DNA of 10,474 nucleotides from Verrucomicrobiota bacterium. Lineage in GTDB: Bacteria; Verrucomicrobiota; Verrucomicrobiia; Chthoniobacterales; UBA10450. Position numbers and translations under genes: made by a program. Under the pieces are notes generated by a model. It saw only the letters and a program-made list of their open reading frames with translations. It searched no databases and was not told the origin of the DNA. Shown here piece by piece: positions 1 to 6,645 of this stretch (within the stretch, counting starts at the first letter, position 1; each line of letters opens with the position of its first letter). Where the stretch lies: NCBI GenBank assembly GCA_003219395.1, contig QHOR01000040.1:1-10474 (forward strand), written 5' to 3'.

Positions 1-63
1 TTCAAAAATCACTAGGTCAAGGCCAAATCCCCTGGAAATAACTTAATCGCGGCCGCAATCAGA

Positions 64-410
64 TCTGCGGAGTTTTTTGCGAACTTCACTCCACCTTCCG
101 CCACAAACCGGAGGTGAACTCAGAAGGAGTTATGCAGTTTGGTCTCGTGGCTGAGCAGGTTGAAAAGATAGATCCCCATCTGGTGGCTCATGACGCAAAA
201 GAAAGCCTTACATAGCGCTATGAAGCCGTGAATGTCATGTTGCTCAACGAGTTCCTAAAAGAGCACCGGCGAGTCGAAGAACAAGAGACGCGGATCGACC
301 AGTTAACGACACAGCTGAAAGAGCAAGCGGCGCTCATTCAAAAAGTGAACGACAAAGTGGAACCCAACAAACGTACGCCGCAAACGGTGCTCAACAACCA
401 CGCGAGATAG
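64..410 (+). pseudogene. Decayed C-terminal fragment of an S74-type (tail-fibre intramolecular chaperone) domain protein
   Basis: From about position 93 one frame reads TFRHKPEVNSEG, then QFGLVAEQVEKIDP, then RYEAVNVMLLNEFLKEH, and ends in a Glu/Gln-rich coiled coil (RVEEQETRIDQLTTQLKEQ). This order is typical of the S74 / endosialidase-chaperone domain at the C-terminus of phage tail fibres and bacterial surface fibres. In the intact family the domain helps trimerise the fibre and is often self-cleaved. Here an in-frame TAG at 213-215 splits the conserved stretch just before RYEAV. Upstream of about 90, the expected ALKPVTF segment seems to continue only in another frame (SAEFFANFTP at 64-93), so a second, frameshift lesion is likely. 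There is no N-terminal fibre region, start codon or RBS. The 60-codon reading frame from 228 is the remnant's tail, not a separate gene. Domain identity is by recognition and fairly secure; the exact left boundary is not. Confidence 0.72.
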
Positions 411-481
411 GCGAATGTACGGCTAAGGTCCCATATCATCCAACCTTCGATCTCACCTACCATCGCCAAACACAATTAACT

Positions 482-1228
482 ATGAAATCACTGACAAGTA
501 TCATTGCCATCACATTATTAACTTTATTGCCGCTTACAGGAGTTCACGCGCAGGGCACAACGAAGTCCCCTGAAAAGAGCACCGCACCCGCTGGGGCCGG
601 CAAACGCACGGACGTTTATCATGTCCATTTCACTAAGGCTGCTCTCGGCAAAGCCGCCCAATTGGGCGATTGGCTCAAGACGCCTGATTCTAGCAATCCC
701 ATGCCTAATCACTTTATTGTTTTGCGTCATCAAGATGGTGACGCCTGGGATTACGTGGTGATTACGCACATGGGACCAAAAGCAACCGTGGAAGCTGCTG
801 GCACTGCTGTGCCTCCTGACAAACGTGACTTGAGTGCGTGGCACAATGACACTTTTGTGAACGGTCCGTCATGGGAGGAGTTCACAAAGGCCATGGGTAT
901 TGACGGCGATTCGGTGTCGAAGAGTTCAGGCTCGGTTTATTCGGTTTCTTACTATCGACCTGCTCCCGGTCATCGCGAGCAATTGGAAAAGGCGCTAAGC
1001 GAAACACCCGGGGCAAATGATACAACTTCAGGCAACGTGTTGATGCAGCACTTGGAAGGTGGTCCCTGGACATTTTTAACCATCGCTCGGTACAATTCAT
1101 GGGACGATTTTGCTACTGGGGAAAAAACCAGTGTGGCTCAAACAACGAAGAAGGACAGCCCCTGGTCTCGTATGCGTGATCACACCGATTTTCATACCGA
1201 CACGCTCACCGACCGTATTTCGCCGTAA
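482..1228 (+). CDS. Secreted protein with two similar alpha/beta halves, function unknown
   Basis: 248 residues. Residues 1-23 form a clear Sec signal peptide (two basic/polar residues, hydrophobic stretch to about 19, then VHA before QG), so the product is probably periplasmic or exported. A Thr/Pro/Ala/Lys-rich linker runs to about residue 42. Two halves then resemble each other: 44-97 (DVYHVHFTKA, then HFIVLRHQDGDAWDYVVITHM) and 151-211 (SVYSVSYYRPAPG, then NVLMQHLEGGPWTFLTIARYNSWDDF). Each has the strand-helix-strand-strand rhythm of dimeric alpha/beta-barrel (ferredoxin-like, NIPSNAP/ABM-like) domains, so a tandem fold is plausible, but no catalytic motif is visible. The C-terminus has MRDHTDFHTDTLTDRI, a helix that could close the second unit. 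There is no strong Shine-Dalgarno before ATG 482; that start is chosen because it begins the signal peptide. It follows the S74 remnant with no sign of co-transcription. Confidence 0.85.
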   Translation: MKSLTSIIAITLLTLLPLTGVHAQGTTKSPEKSTAPAGAGKRTDVYHVHFTKAALGKAAQLGDWLKTPDSSNPMPNHFIVLRHQDGDAWDYVVITHMGPKATVEAAGTAVPPDKRDLSAWHNDTFVNGPSWEEFTKAMGIDGDSVSKSSGSVYSVSYYRPAPGHREQLEKALSETPGANDTTSGNVLMQHLEGGPWTFLTIARYNSWDDFATGEKTSVAQTTKKDSPWSRMRDHTDFHTDTLTDRISP

Positions 1229-1283
1229 TCGGCGGCTAGTTGGAAATCGATAAAGCTGCCTGGTGGAACACTGGGCACCGACT

Positions 1284-1307
1284 CTCAATTGTCATCCTAG
1301 GATTGAG
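1284..1307. terminator. Weak hairpin between convergent genes
   Basis: CTCAATT (1284-1290) pairs with GATTGAG (1301-1307), seven pairs including one G-U, around a 10-nt loop, followed by TTTG. It lies between the plus-strand gene ending at 1228 and the possible minus-strand gene ending at 1342, so it could end transcription from the left. The stem is AT-rich and short; the loop also overlaps a perfect palindrome ATCCTAGGAT. Confidence 0.3.
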
Positions 1308-1341
1308 TTTGCCACGCCACCAATACCAGGCGTGCGCAACG

Positions 1342-1524
1342 TCATTCCCGGTCGGCGGGAGGCTTGCTCGCGCGTCGTTCACTTACCAGGCGTGACGTCT
1401 TTTTTCGTCCTCTTCTGATCCGCGGGTGGGCGGCGCGCCATTCCCGCTGTTTCCGTGTGTAATACTCGCGCCAGTATTCAGCCGTGCGGATTCGGGGTCG
1501 GCCGCGCTTTTTGATGCTATTCAT
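1342..1524 (-). CDS. Small, very basic protein with an AT-hook-like KRGRPR motif
   Basis: From ATG at 1524 this encodes 60 residues: MNSIKKRGRPRIRTAEYWREYYTRK-type N-terminus, then a run dominated by Arg and Lys. The RGRPR core resembles AT-hook minor-groove binders and the small 'RGRPR plus aromatic/basic helix' proteins common in bacterial genomes, so nucleic-acid binding is a reasonable guess. An upstream TTG (1554) would add ten unconvincing residues, so the internal ATG is preferred. No clear Shine-Dalgarno precedes it. High Arg content can also arise by chance in GC-rich DNA, which is the main reason for doubt. Confidence 0.4.
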   Translation of the reverse strand: MNSIKKRGRPRIRTAEYWREYYTRKQREWRAAHPRIRRGRKKTSRLVSERRASKPPADRE

Positions 1525-1824
1525 AAGATCAGAACAATCGACCGCGTGACACAAACAGTTGGTCGAGGCCCTTTGGAGCGCCTCTAACTTCTAACCCGCG
1601 TAATCCAGTGCGTTGCCGATTACGTCAGCCTTCGTCAAACCAAGTGGTCCGGGACGAACGCGCTCCGAAACCGCGTCTTTCCCGAAAGTGTTTGTCCTAT
1701 CAGCTTTCTACGGAAGTGGCGGAGCGTAGTTCTCCGAAACCTTGCAAACGACCGAGATATTCAAGTTCGAGCGCCTACCAAAGGGTCGAAGGAGCATCGG
1801 CGCGATAAGGGCAGAACTCTATCC

Positions 1825-1845
1825 CATTGGGAAGTTGCCCCAATG
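1825..1845. repeat. Small perfect hairpin
   Basis: CATTGGG (1825-1831) pairs perfectly with CCCAATG (1839-1845) around a 7-nt loop. It sits directly beside the longer hairpin at 1848-1874, on the distal side of the terminator candidate for the minus-strand LOG gene, and has no U-run of its own. Confidence 0.4.
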
Positions 1846-1847
1846 AA

Positions 1848-1874
1848 GCCGAATGGGTCAAGTACCCGTTCGGC
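1848..1874 (-). terminator. Stem-loop terminator candidate for the LOG-family gene
   Basis: GCCGAATGGGT (1848-1858) pairs with ACCCGTTCGGC (1864-1874): eleven pairs with one G-U and a 5-nt loop. It begins seven nt beyond the stop codon of the minus-strand LOG gene, the position expected of an intrinsic terminator. In the minus-strand direction it is not followed by a good U-run (next bases TTCATT), so termination strength is uncertain. Confidence 0.5.
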
Positions 1875-1880
1875 CGTTTG

Positions 1881-2669
1881 TCATCCTTCGCCCAATAACG
1901 GGATAGCGCGTCGCATCCTGTGCCTGCGAGGTTTCAGGCCGAATGGTTCGATCGCTTTGTTGCGGATGTGCGCGATTGCTTCATCGACCGAATCGGTGGC
2001 GTAGATCAGTTCGAGATCGGAGGCCGCAATCATCCCTCGCTGCGCCATCGTTGCGATAAAATGGAGCAGTTCTTTCCAATAATCGGTTCCCATGATCACG
2101 ATTGGAAAGTTTTTGATCTTCCCGGTTTGAATCAGAGTCAGCGCTTCAAATAATTCGTCGAGTGTGCCGGCGCCCCCGGGCATGACGACAAAGGCATACG
2201 AGTATTTAACGAGGAGCGTTTTGCGGGCGAAGAAATAATGCATCCGCACGCAGCGATCGAGATAGCGGTTGGTCGGTTGCTCGGAAGCTAGCTCAATCGT
2301 GCATCCAACAGAACGACCGCCAGCTTCCTTAGCGCCACGATTCGCCGCTTCCATGATGCCAGGGCCGCCGCCGGTGATCACTGTGAAACCAAGCCGCGCA
2401 ACGGCTGCCCCCATTTTTCTAGTTAGCTCGTAATGCGGATCGCCCGGCTTAATTCGGGCTGAGCCAAAAACAGTCACGCAGGGACCGACGAAGTGAAGAG
2501 TGCGAAATCCGCGCAAGAAATCGCGCATCACTCGCAAGAGAGTAAAGAATTCAGCGAAACGTGAACGCGGTCCTTCCAGGAAGATTTCATCCTGAGGCTC
2601 CGAAGCAGCAGTGGAGATCGAACTCGCGGCGACTAGCGGTTTAGGGACGGACTCATCGTTAGCTTGCAT
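1881..2669 (-). CDS. LOG-family protein (TIGR00730 type), putative nucleoside-5'-monophosphate phosphoribohydrolase
   Basis: 262 residues. A Rossmann-like fold starts at VTVFGSAR (66-72). The family signatures follow: GGGPGIMEAANRGA (100-113) and PGGAGTLDE (164-172), the nucleotide-binding/catalytic PGGxGTxxE motif of LOG/lysine-decarboxylase-like proteins. Characterised relatives hydrolyse the N-glycosidic bond of nucleoside monophosphates, releasing ribose 5-phosphate and a base (cytokinin activation in plants and fungi, purine nucleotide turnover in bacteria). The old 'lysine decarboxylase' label for this family is misleading. An N-terminal extension of about 60 residues, partly Ser/Ala-rich then helical (RFAEFFTLLRVMRDFLRGF), precedes the core, and a basic tail (RRHRMRR) follows it. 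The product should be cytoplasmic. A GAGGG just before ATG 2669 supports the start. It is the last gene of a same-strand run, 90 nt after the PGPGW gene, with a hairpin after its stop. The physiological substrate cannot be read from sequence. Confidence 0.9.
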   Translation of the reverse strand: MQANDESVPKPLVAASSISTAASEPQDEIFLEGPRSRFAEFFTLLRVMRDFLRGFRTLHFVGPCVTVFGSARIKPGDPHYELTRKMGAAVARLGFTVITGGGPGIMEAANRGAKEAGGRSVGCTIELASEQPTNRYLDRCVRMHYFFARKTLLVKYSYAFVVMPGGAGTLDELFEALTLIQTGKIKNFPIVIMGTDYWKELLHFIATMAQRGMIAASDLELIYATDSVDEAIAHIRNKAIEPFGLKPRRHRMRRAIPLLGEG

Positions 2670-2759
2670 AGCCCTCGCCCAGGTCCTGTCCGTTTAACAA
2701 GGGAACAACTGGACGCTCACAAGCGTTTTGATTAATGCGAACAGCGAGTCAGCGCAAAG

Positions 2760-3074
2760 CTAAATACCAGAATCCCGGGGCGCTGTGCGGCTATGACCCG
2801 AGACAACGTTGCTCGCGATGGTACGGACTTTTTTCAGCCAGCGTCGTGCCCATGCGTATTCGGTAGCAAGAACGGCCAGGCCGACTGGAATGACGATGAA
2901 TGCGGGCCCTGGCAAAACCAAGAGCGCAATGCCGATCAGCAGAATGGTTGCTCCCACCACTGAGATAATAACGCGTCGAACAATCTTGATATTTTCGACG
3001 TTCCAAAAGTTAAGCAGACGTTTGCCCCACGAAAAAGAGCCGATCGAATGTCTATTCTGAAAGCGAGGCCTCAT
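2760..3074 (-). CDS. PGPGW-family small transmembrane protein
   Basis: The reading frame stays open far upstream to 3482, but that part overlaps the NUDIX gene in another frame and is compositionally random. Only the C-terminal part looks like a protein, so ATG 3074 is chosen, giving 104 residues. Residues 34-54 (VRRVIISVVGATILLIGIAL) form a first membrane helix. It is followed by LPGPAFIVIPVGLAVLATEY (54-73), the hallmark of the PGPGW putative transmembrane family (here PGPAF), then a basic amphipathic segment WARRWLKKVR. A short loop inside the hydrophobic region makes a two-helix inner-membrane hairpin likely. The family has no established function. The gene is 100 nt downstream of the NUDIX gene and 90 nt upstream of the LOG gene, same strand. 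An alternative start could lie closer to the first helix, but no ATG exists there. Confidence 0.8.
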   Translation of the reverse strand: MRPRFQNRHSIGSFSWGKRLLNFWNVENIKIVRRVIISVVGATILLIGIALLVLPGPAFIVIPVGLAVLATEYAWARRWLKKVRTIASNVVSGHSRTAPRDSGI

Positions 3075-3174
3075 CTTCGTACATCGTTGCCTGCAACGGG
3101 AGCGGACTGGTGTGTTGACAGTGCTGGTGGCATCGCGCCGCCTTGCGCGGGCCTGGGGAGAACGCAAGCGGCGG

Positions 3175-3681
3175 CTAGGAAGTCGCCGCTCCTCGAAGAA
3201 CGGCGTGCAAACGGTCAAGAAGCGGTACCTGCGTCTGCTTAATCTTTCGTCTGGCGACTTCTTCCGAAAAGAAGCAGGCCTGATCGACTTCTGGAAATTT
3301 TTGGTATTTGCCCGAGCGCGGTGGCCATTCCAGTTCGAAGAGATTTGATCTGCACTCGAATGGTTCCGGCAAATCTCCTTCGAACGCCCAGGCATGCACG
3401 ATTTTGCCGCCTTTTTGTTGGATCCAGCCGAGCTCAATCCAAGGCTGAACATTTTCCGGACACAATCCCACTTCTTCTTCAAATTCGATCTTGGCGCGCG
3501 TCAGGAGATCTTCTCCCGGAGCCGCTTCACCCTTTGGGATTGTCCATGCGCCGTCGTCTTTGTGCACGTGGAAAGGTCCGCCGGGATGGGCCAGCAGAAC
3601 TTCCAACTTATTTTTCCTACGCCGGAACATGAGCAGACCGGCGCTGATTCGACTTCGCTTAGATTTGGCGTTGTTAGACAT
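3175..3681 (-). CDS. NUDIX hydrolase with a non-canonical Nudix box
   Basis: 168 residues. The N-terminal SAGLLMFRRRKNKLEVLLAH and GGPFHVHKDDGAWTIPKGE segments match the subgroup of predicted NTP pyrophosphohydrolases (COG4119-like), where HPGGPFxxxKDxGAWxIPKGE is typical. The Nudix box lies at residues 51-73: G51, E57, then IEFEEEVGL (65-73). The metal-binding glutamates of the EExG part are present, but the first residue of the usual REUxEExGU motif is Ile65 instead of Arg. Such enzymes hydrolyse a nucleoside diphosphate linked to another moiety using Mg2+; the substrate is unknown. The length suits a single-domain cytoplasmic enzyme. A Shine-Dalgarno is not obvious before ATG 3681, but the protein starts well there (basic leader, then the first strand). 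It follows the outer-membrane-like gene by 53 nt. Confidence 0.9.
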   Translation of the reverse strand: MSNNAKSKRSRISAGLLMFRRRKNKLEVLLAHPGGPFHVHKDDGAWTIPKGEAAPGEDLLTRAKIEFEEEVGLCPENVQPWIELGWIQQKGGKIVHAWAFEGDLPEPFECRSNLFELEWPPRSGKYQKFPEVDQACFFSEEVARRKIKQTQVPLLDRLHAVLRGAATS

Positions 3682-3734
3682 TATTTTGAGGCGACGCCTT
3701 CGTTACGGGCTCTCGGTAATAGCGTTGATTGATT

Positions 3735-4433
3735 TCAACGGCCGATGCGGTGTGGTGGCCAGCCCTTGCTCCAGACATGGAAAGTGTATGTGAACACTAT
3801 ATAACCGAACAGATCGTGATTTGAACCATTGTTGACGTAGAGCGCGGGATTGAATTGGAACTCTGGCGTGACGTTGCAGGTGAAGCCGATCGTTGATGAG
3901 TTTTCAGAGCCGCTCTGGAAATCGACCTGCACGCGCCATCTCTGATTAAAATCGTAGGCATAGCCGACGATTGCTTCGTTTTTATAGCCGGCATGAATCG
4001 CTCCGGCAATCAGCTTGTGATGCTCGGTGTAGTAGCCAGCTTCAATGTACGGTTGCGGATCGACATTTAGGTGAGGCGACCAATTGACGAATCCCACCGA
4101 AAGAAGCCACGGCTCTTTCGTTAGCAATCCGATCTCGGTCCCGAAGATCCATTCGTCCGGCTGAAATCCGCGAAACACTGCTACCTCCGCCCATTTGGTC
4201 ACGCCCAGCTCGGCCTGCAATTCATACGGGTTGGCGATCCGTTTGTCTTGAATTTGCAGACTTAGAGAGAGATCTCCCGTCGGCTGCAAATCCGGCGTCA
4301 CGATTTGACTCAAACCTTTTGTCGTTGCGAATGACGAGGGTGCGCTCCAAAGAATCGCCATCATCACGACGACGATCTTCACGCAGGCGATTAGCTCTTT
4401 GTTCGGGCCCTGTTTATACAATGCATTCGACAT
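3735..4433 (-). CDS. Predicted secreted / outer-membrane beta-rich protein, function unknown
   Basis: 232 residues. The N-terminus (basic up to Lys19, hydrophobic VVVMMAILW, small residues to SSFA at about 36) is a signal peptide with a long n-region. The mature part alternates polar and hydrophobic residues in short strands separated by turns: LSLSLQIQ, ELQAELGVTKWAEVAVFRGF, WLLSVGFVNW, PYIEAGYYTE, LIAGAIHAGY, AIVGYAYDFNQRWRVQVDF, ending near YIVFTYTFHVW. This pattern and the aromatic girdle-like residues suggest a small outer-membrane beta-barrel, although a basic 11-residue tail follows the last strand instead of a terminal aromatic. I do not recognise a named family. It is the first gene of the minus-strand run and diverges from ruvC across about 136 nt that should hold both promoters. 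Confidence 0.75.
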   Translation of the reverse strand: MSNALYKQGPNKELIACVKIVVVMMAILWSAPSSFATTKGLSQIVTPDLQPTGDLSLSLQIQDKRIANPYELQAELGVTKWAEVAVFRGFQPDEWIFGTEIGLLTKEPWLLSVGFVNWSPHLNVDPQPYIEAGYYTEHHKLIAGAIHAGYKNEAIVGYAYDFNQRWRVQVDFQSGSENSSTIGFTCNVTPEFQFNPALYVNNGSNHDLFGYIVFTYTFHVWSKGWPPHRIGR

Positions 4434-4569
4434 TCGCCCGCAGTAAAACGGTTGTTTTCGAATTTGTCGATTTCATGTTGATCCCGGAAACTTTGCCAGG
4501 CGGAGGGACTCGTGCCCTGGCGAGCATTCGGGGTTGAACGCGCGTCGGGCGATTTTAAGGTTAACGATA

Positions 4570-5073
4570 ATGCGCGTGCTCGCCGTTGACGCTTCTCTGC
4601 GCAAAACCGGTGTGGCGATTGTCGATGCAAACAATGGCAAACCGCGCTCCCTCTATTTCGGGACGATCCACAACGTGAGCTCGCTGCGTTCCTCGTCCTG
4701 TCTGATTGCGATACGCGATCGCGTGGTCGAACTGATTCGTGAACACGAACCGGATTGTTGCGCCCTCGAGTCGGTCATTTACGTCCAAAGCCATAAGACC
4801 GCGATTCTTCTTGGAGCCGCGCGAGGCGCTGCCATCCTGGCGGCAGCAGAAAACGGATTGCCAGTTTTCGAATATTCACCGAAACGAATCAAACAATCCA
4901 CCGTTGGGCGCGGCGCGGCCGGAAAAGATCAGGTAGCATTCATGGTACGGGCTCTTCTCGGTTTAACAGAAACGCCAGACGCTGATTCTGCCGATGCACT
5001 CGCGATTGGTCTGACGCATTTGCGCTCGCAGGAAGTAGCCGCCCTAGGCCTGCCGGGAGCAAGGCGGATATGA
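4570..5073 (+). CDS. ruvC: Crossover junction endodeoxyribonuclease RuvC
   Basis: Resolves Holliday junctions by paired, Mg2+-dependent nicking, normally together with RuvAB. The product is 167 residues (E. coli RuvC is 173). All four acidic active-site residues are visible: Asp7 in MRVLAVDAS, Glu67 in CALESVIY, and Asp139 and Asp142 in PDADSADALAIGLTH. The TxGxGxAxKxQV region of the family is recognisable as STVGRGAAGKDQV (110-122), and the central helix LLGAARGAAILAA is present. The reading frame is open from 4534, but ATG 4570 is chosen because it has AAGG at 4557-4560 nine nt upstream and begins exactly at the first strand. No ruvA, ruvB or yebC is in the window. The stop overlaps the lipB start as ATGA (5070-5073), so translation of the two is probably coupled. 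Confidence 0.93.
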   Translation: MRVLAVDASLRKTGVAIVDANNGKPRSLYFGTIHNVSSLRSSSCLIAIRDRVVELIREHEPDCCALESVIYVQSHKTAILLGAARGAAILAAAENGLPVFEYSPKRIKQSTVGRGAAGKDQVAFMVRALLGLTETPDADSADALAIGLTHLRSQEVAALGLPGARRI

Positions 5074-5783
5074 ATGCGGCGACCATTGATCTTCGCGCGC
5101 GCTGGCTCGGTCGGATGGAGTTCACGTCCGCACTCGCCCTTCAGGAAAAAATTGTGGCGAGCAAGCGTGACCACGGATCGCTGGAAGATCAATTGCTTTT
5201 GCTCGAGCATGAACCGGTTTACACCATTGGGCGGACTCCAGATCGATCGAGCCTATCGGCCCGACCCAGGCCCGGAGGAATTCGCCATGGCGAACAGGAC
5301 GCCGCCCATTTGCCGCATCCGTTTTTTGCTATCAATCGTGGCGGCCAGGCCACATATCACGGTCCGGGACAGCTAATAGGTTATCCCATTATCGATTTGC
5401 GCCGATGCGGTCACGATTTGCACAAATATTTGCGCTGGCTCGAACAATTGCTCATTGACGTCCTTGCCGTGCATGACATTGCCGCTTCCCGGCGGGAATC
5501 GCTTACCGGAGTTTGGGTCGGCGACCGCAAGATCGCTTCCATCGGAGTAGGAGTGCGCCATTGGATCACCATGCACGGCTTTGCGTTGAATATTTGCGGC
5601 GATCTCTCGCCTTTTAGTCACATTGTTCCCTGTGGCATTAACAACGTTGTGATGACTTCCATGGAAAAAGAGACGGAAGTGGTATTTTCAATTACCGGCG
5701 TCGCCGCTTCGATTGAGAAGTTGGCACTGGATCGAATTGGCGATTTGCGCCTTGTTCGAGAGGCACGGCCGGTTAACGCTTAA
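5070..5783 (+). CDS. lipB: Octanoyl-[acyl-carrier-protein]:protein N-octanoyltransferase LipB
   Basis: Transfers octanoate from octanoyl-ACP to lipoyl-domain lysines, the first step of endogenous lipoate synthesis; LipA then inserts sulfur. 237 residues, the usual family size. Signatures in order: EHEPVYTIGR (46-55), RGGQATYHGPGQLIGYPI (90-107), the catalytic lysine Lys154 in GDRKIASIGVG, and the catalytic cysteine Cys188 in HIVPCGI. Both members of the Cys/Lys dyad are intact, so an active cytoplasmic enzyme is expected. ATG 5070 overlaps the ruvC stop and is preceded by AAGGCGG, which serves as the ribosome-binding site; a second ATG at 5074 is a close alternative. lipA is not in the window. 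Pairing with ruvC is probably only an operon convenience. Confidence 0.95.
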   Translation: MNAATIDLRARWLGRMEFTSALALQEKIVASKRDHGSLEDQLLLLEHEPVYTIGRTPDRSSLSARPRPGGIRHGEQDAAHLPHPFFAINRGGQATYHGPGQLIGYPIIDLRRCGHDLHKYLRWLEQLLIDVLAVHDIAASRRESLTGVWVGDRKIASIGVGVRHWITMHGFALNICGDLSPFSHIVPCGINNVVMTSMEKETEVVFSITGVAASIEKLALDRIGDLRLVREARPVNA

Positions 5784-5808
5784 GAAATAGAAATCTTGGG
5801 AAGAAGAT

Positions 5809-6645
5809 ATGATCTCTCTCGAAGACAATGTTGGTGACATCATCGGAAAAGCGCAACGCGGTTTGGGCATTGCCGATTCCGAGTTGGCAACGAAAGCGGG
5901 CGTCGATTTGCAGACAATGCGCAAACTACGCGAAGGCGACGTCGATGAGCAGGCTCTGCAGCGCGTCGCGCCGGTCCTGGACCTTGCCCCGGGTCCGCTT
6001 TGCGAGCTAGCGAGGGGTGATTGGCGTCCACAAAGAATCGATGAACGCGGCGGTTTCGCGCAATTCAATACGCGTTATCACGATATGACGGTGAACGCGT
6101 ATCTCATCTGGGATCCGGCAAACCGCGTTGCCGCGGTCTTCGACACAGGAGCCGATTCCAGCGAAATGACGCGGTTTGCCAGTCGCCACAAATTGAATGT
6201 GCAACTGATTCTTCTTACTCATGCGCATCCGGATCATGTCGCGGACTTGCCGCGTCTGCGCGAGGAAACCGGTGCCGACGTTTTTGTCCCTGCCCGGGAA
6301 CCTGTCGCCGGCGCGGAGGGTATCGACGAAGGAAAGCACTTCCACCTCGGAAATCTGAAGGTCGATACGCGGCTGACCTGGGGCCATTCTCAGGGAGGAA
6401 TGACATATGTGGTGACTGGACTCGCACGCCCCATTGCGATCGTGGGCGATTCGCTTTTTGCCGGATCCATGGGCGGTGGAAACGTTTCGTATCGGGACGC
6501 GTTACAGAATAATCTCGAGAAAATTCTGACACTGCCGGATGACACGATCATCTGTCCGGGACATGGCCCGATGACAACCGTGGGCGAAGAGAAAACGCAC
6601 AATCCGTTTTTTGCCAGCAAATTAACAAAGCAAAATACGAGATGA
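5809..6645 (+). CDS. MBL-fold metallo-hydrolase with N-terminal HTH-like region
   Basis: 278 residues in two parts. Residues 8-70 look like an XRE-type helix-turn-helix: KAQRGLGIADSELATKAGV, then LQTMRKLREGDVDEQALQRVAPVLDLAP. A linker with DWRPQ leads into a metallo-beta-lactamase fold. Its metal ligands are visible: HAHPDH (138-143), His193 in WGHSQGG, Asp214 in VGDSLFAGS, and His252 in CPGHGP. The pattern is glyoxalase II-like, typical of hydrolases acting on thioesters or similar small substrates; the substrate is not deducible. GGGAAGAAG-like purine-rich sequence (GGGAAGAAGAT) directly precedes ATG 5809. It lies 25 nt after lipB and so is probably in the same transcript. The HTH-like part may bind DNA or simply be a structural domain; no operator evidence exists here. 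Confidence 0.88.
   Translation: MISLEDNVGDIIGKAQRGLGIADSELATKAGVDLQTMRKLREGDVDEQALQRVAPVLDLAPGPLCELARGDWRPQRIDERGGFAQFNTRYHDMTVNAYLIWDPANRVAAVFDTGADSSEMTRFASRHKLNVQLILLTHAHPDHVADLPRLREETGADVFVPAREPVAGAEGIDEGKHFHLGNLKVDTRLTWGHSQGGMTYVVTGLARPIAIVGDSLFAGSMGGGNVSYRDALQNNLEKILTLPDDTIICPGHGPMTTVGEEKTHNPFFASKLTKQNTR

Larger units (their letters stand above)
1525..1880. other. Non-coding stretch with two hairpins at its right end
   Basis: About 350 nt with no convincing gene. A plus-strand reading frame at 1608-1808 is Arg/Ser/Pro-rich, lacks domain character and has no RBS, so it is not called. The right end (1825-1874) holds two adjacent stem-loops next to the stop codon of the LOG-family gene; the rest shows nothing recognisable. 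Confidence 0.5.

Noticed and set aside
49..66. NotI-like and BglII-like sites close together, possibly a vector polylinker
   Set aside because: The surrounding sequence continues as decayed S74-domain coding DNA on the right; no other vector sequence is seen.
213..215. Possible UAG readthrough in the S74 fragment
   Set aside because: A second lesion upstream and the lack of a gene start make decay simpler; other genes here end with ordinary TAA and TGA stops.
3075..3482. Long N-terminal extension of the PGPGW frame
   Set aside because: This part overlaps the NUDIX gene in another frame and is Arg/Ser-rich without domain character; the family-like part begins after ATG 3074.
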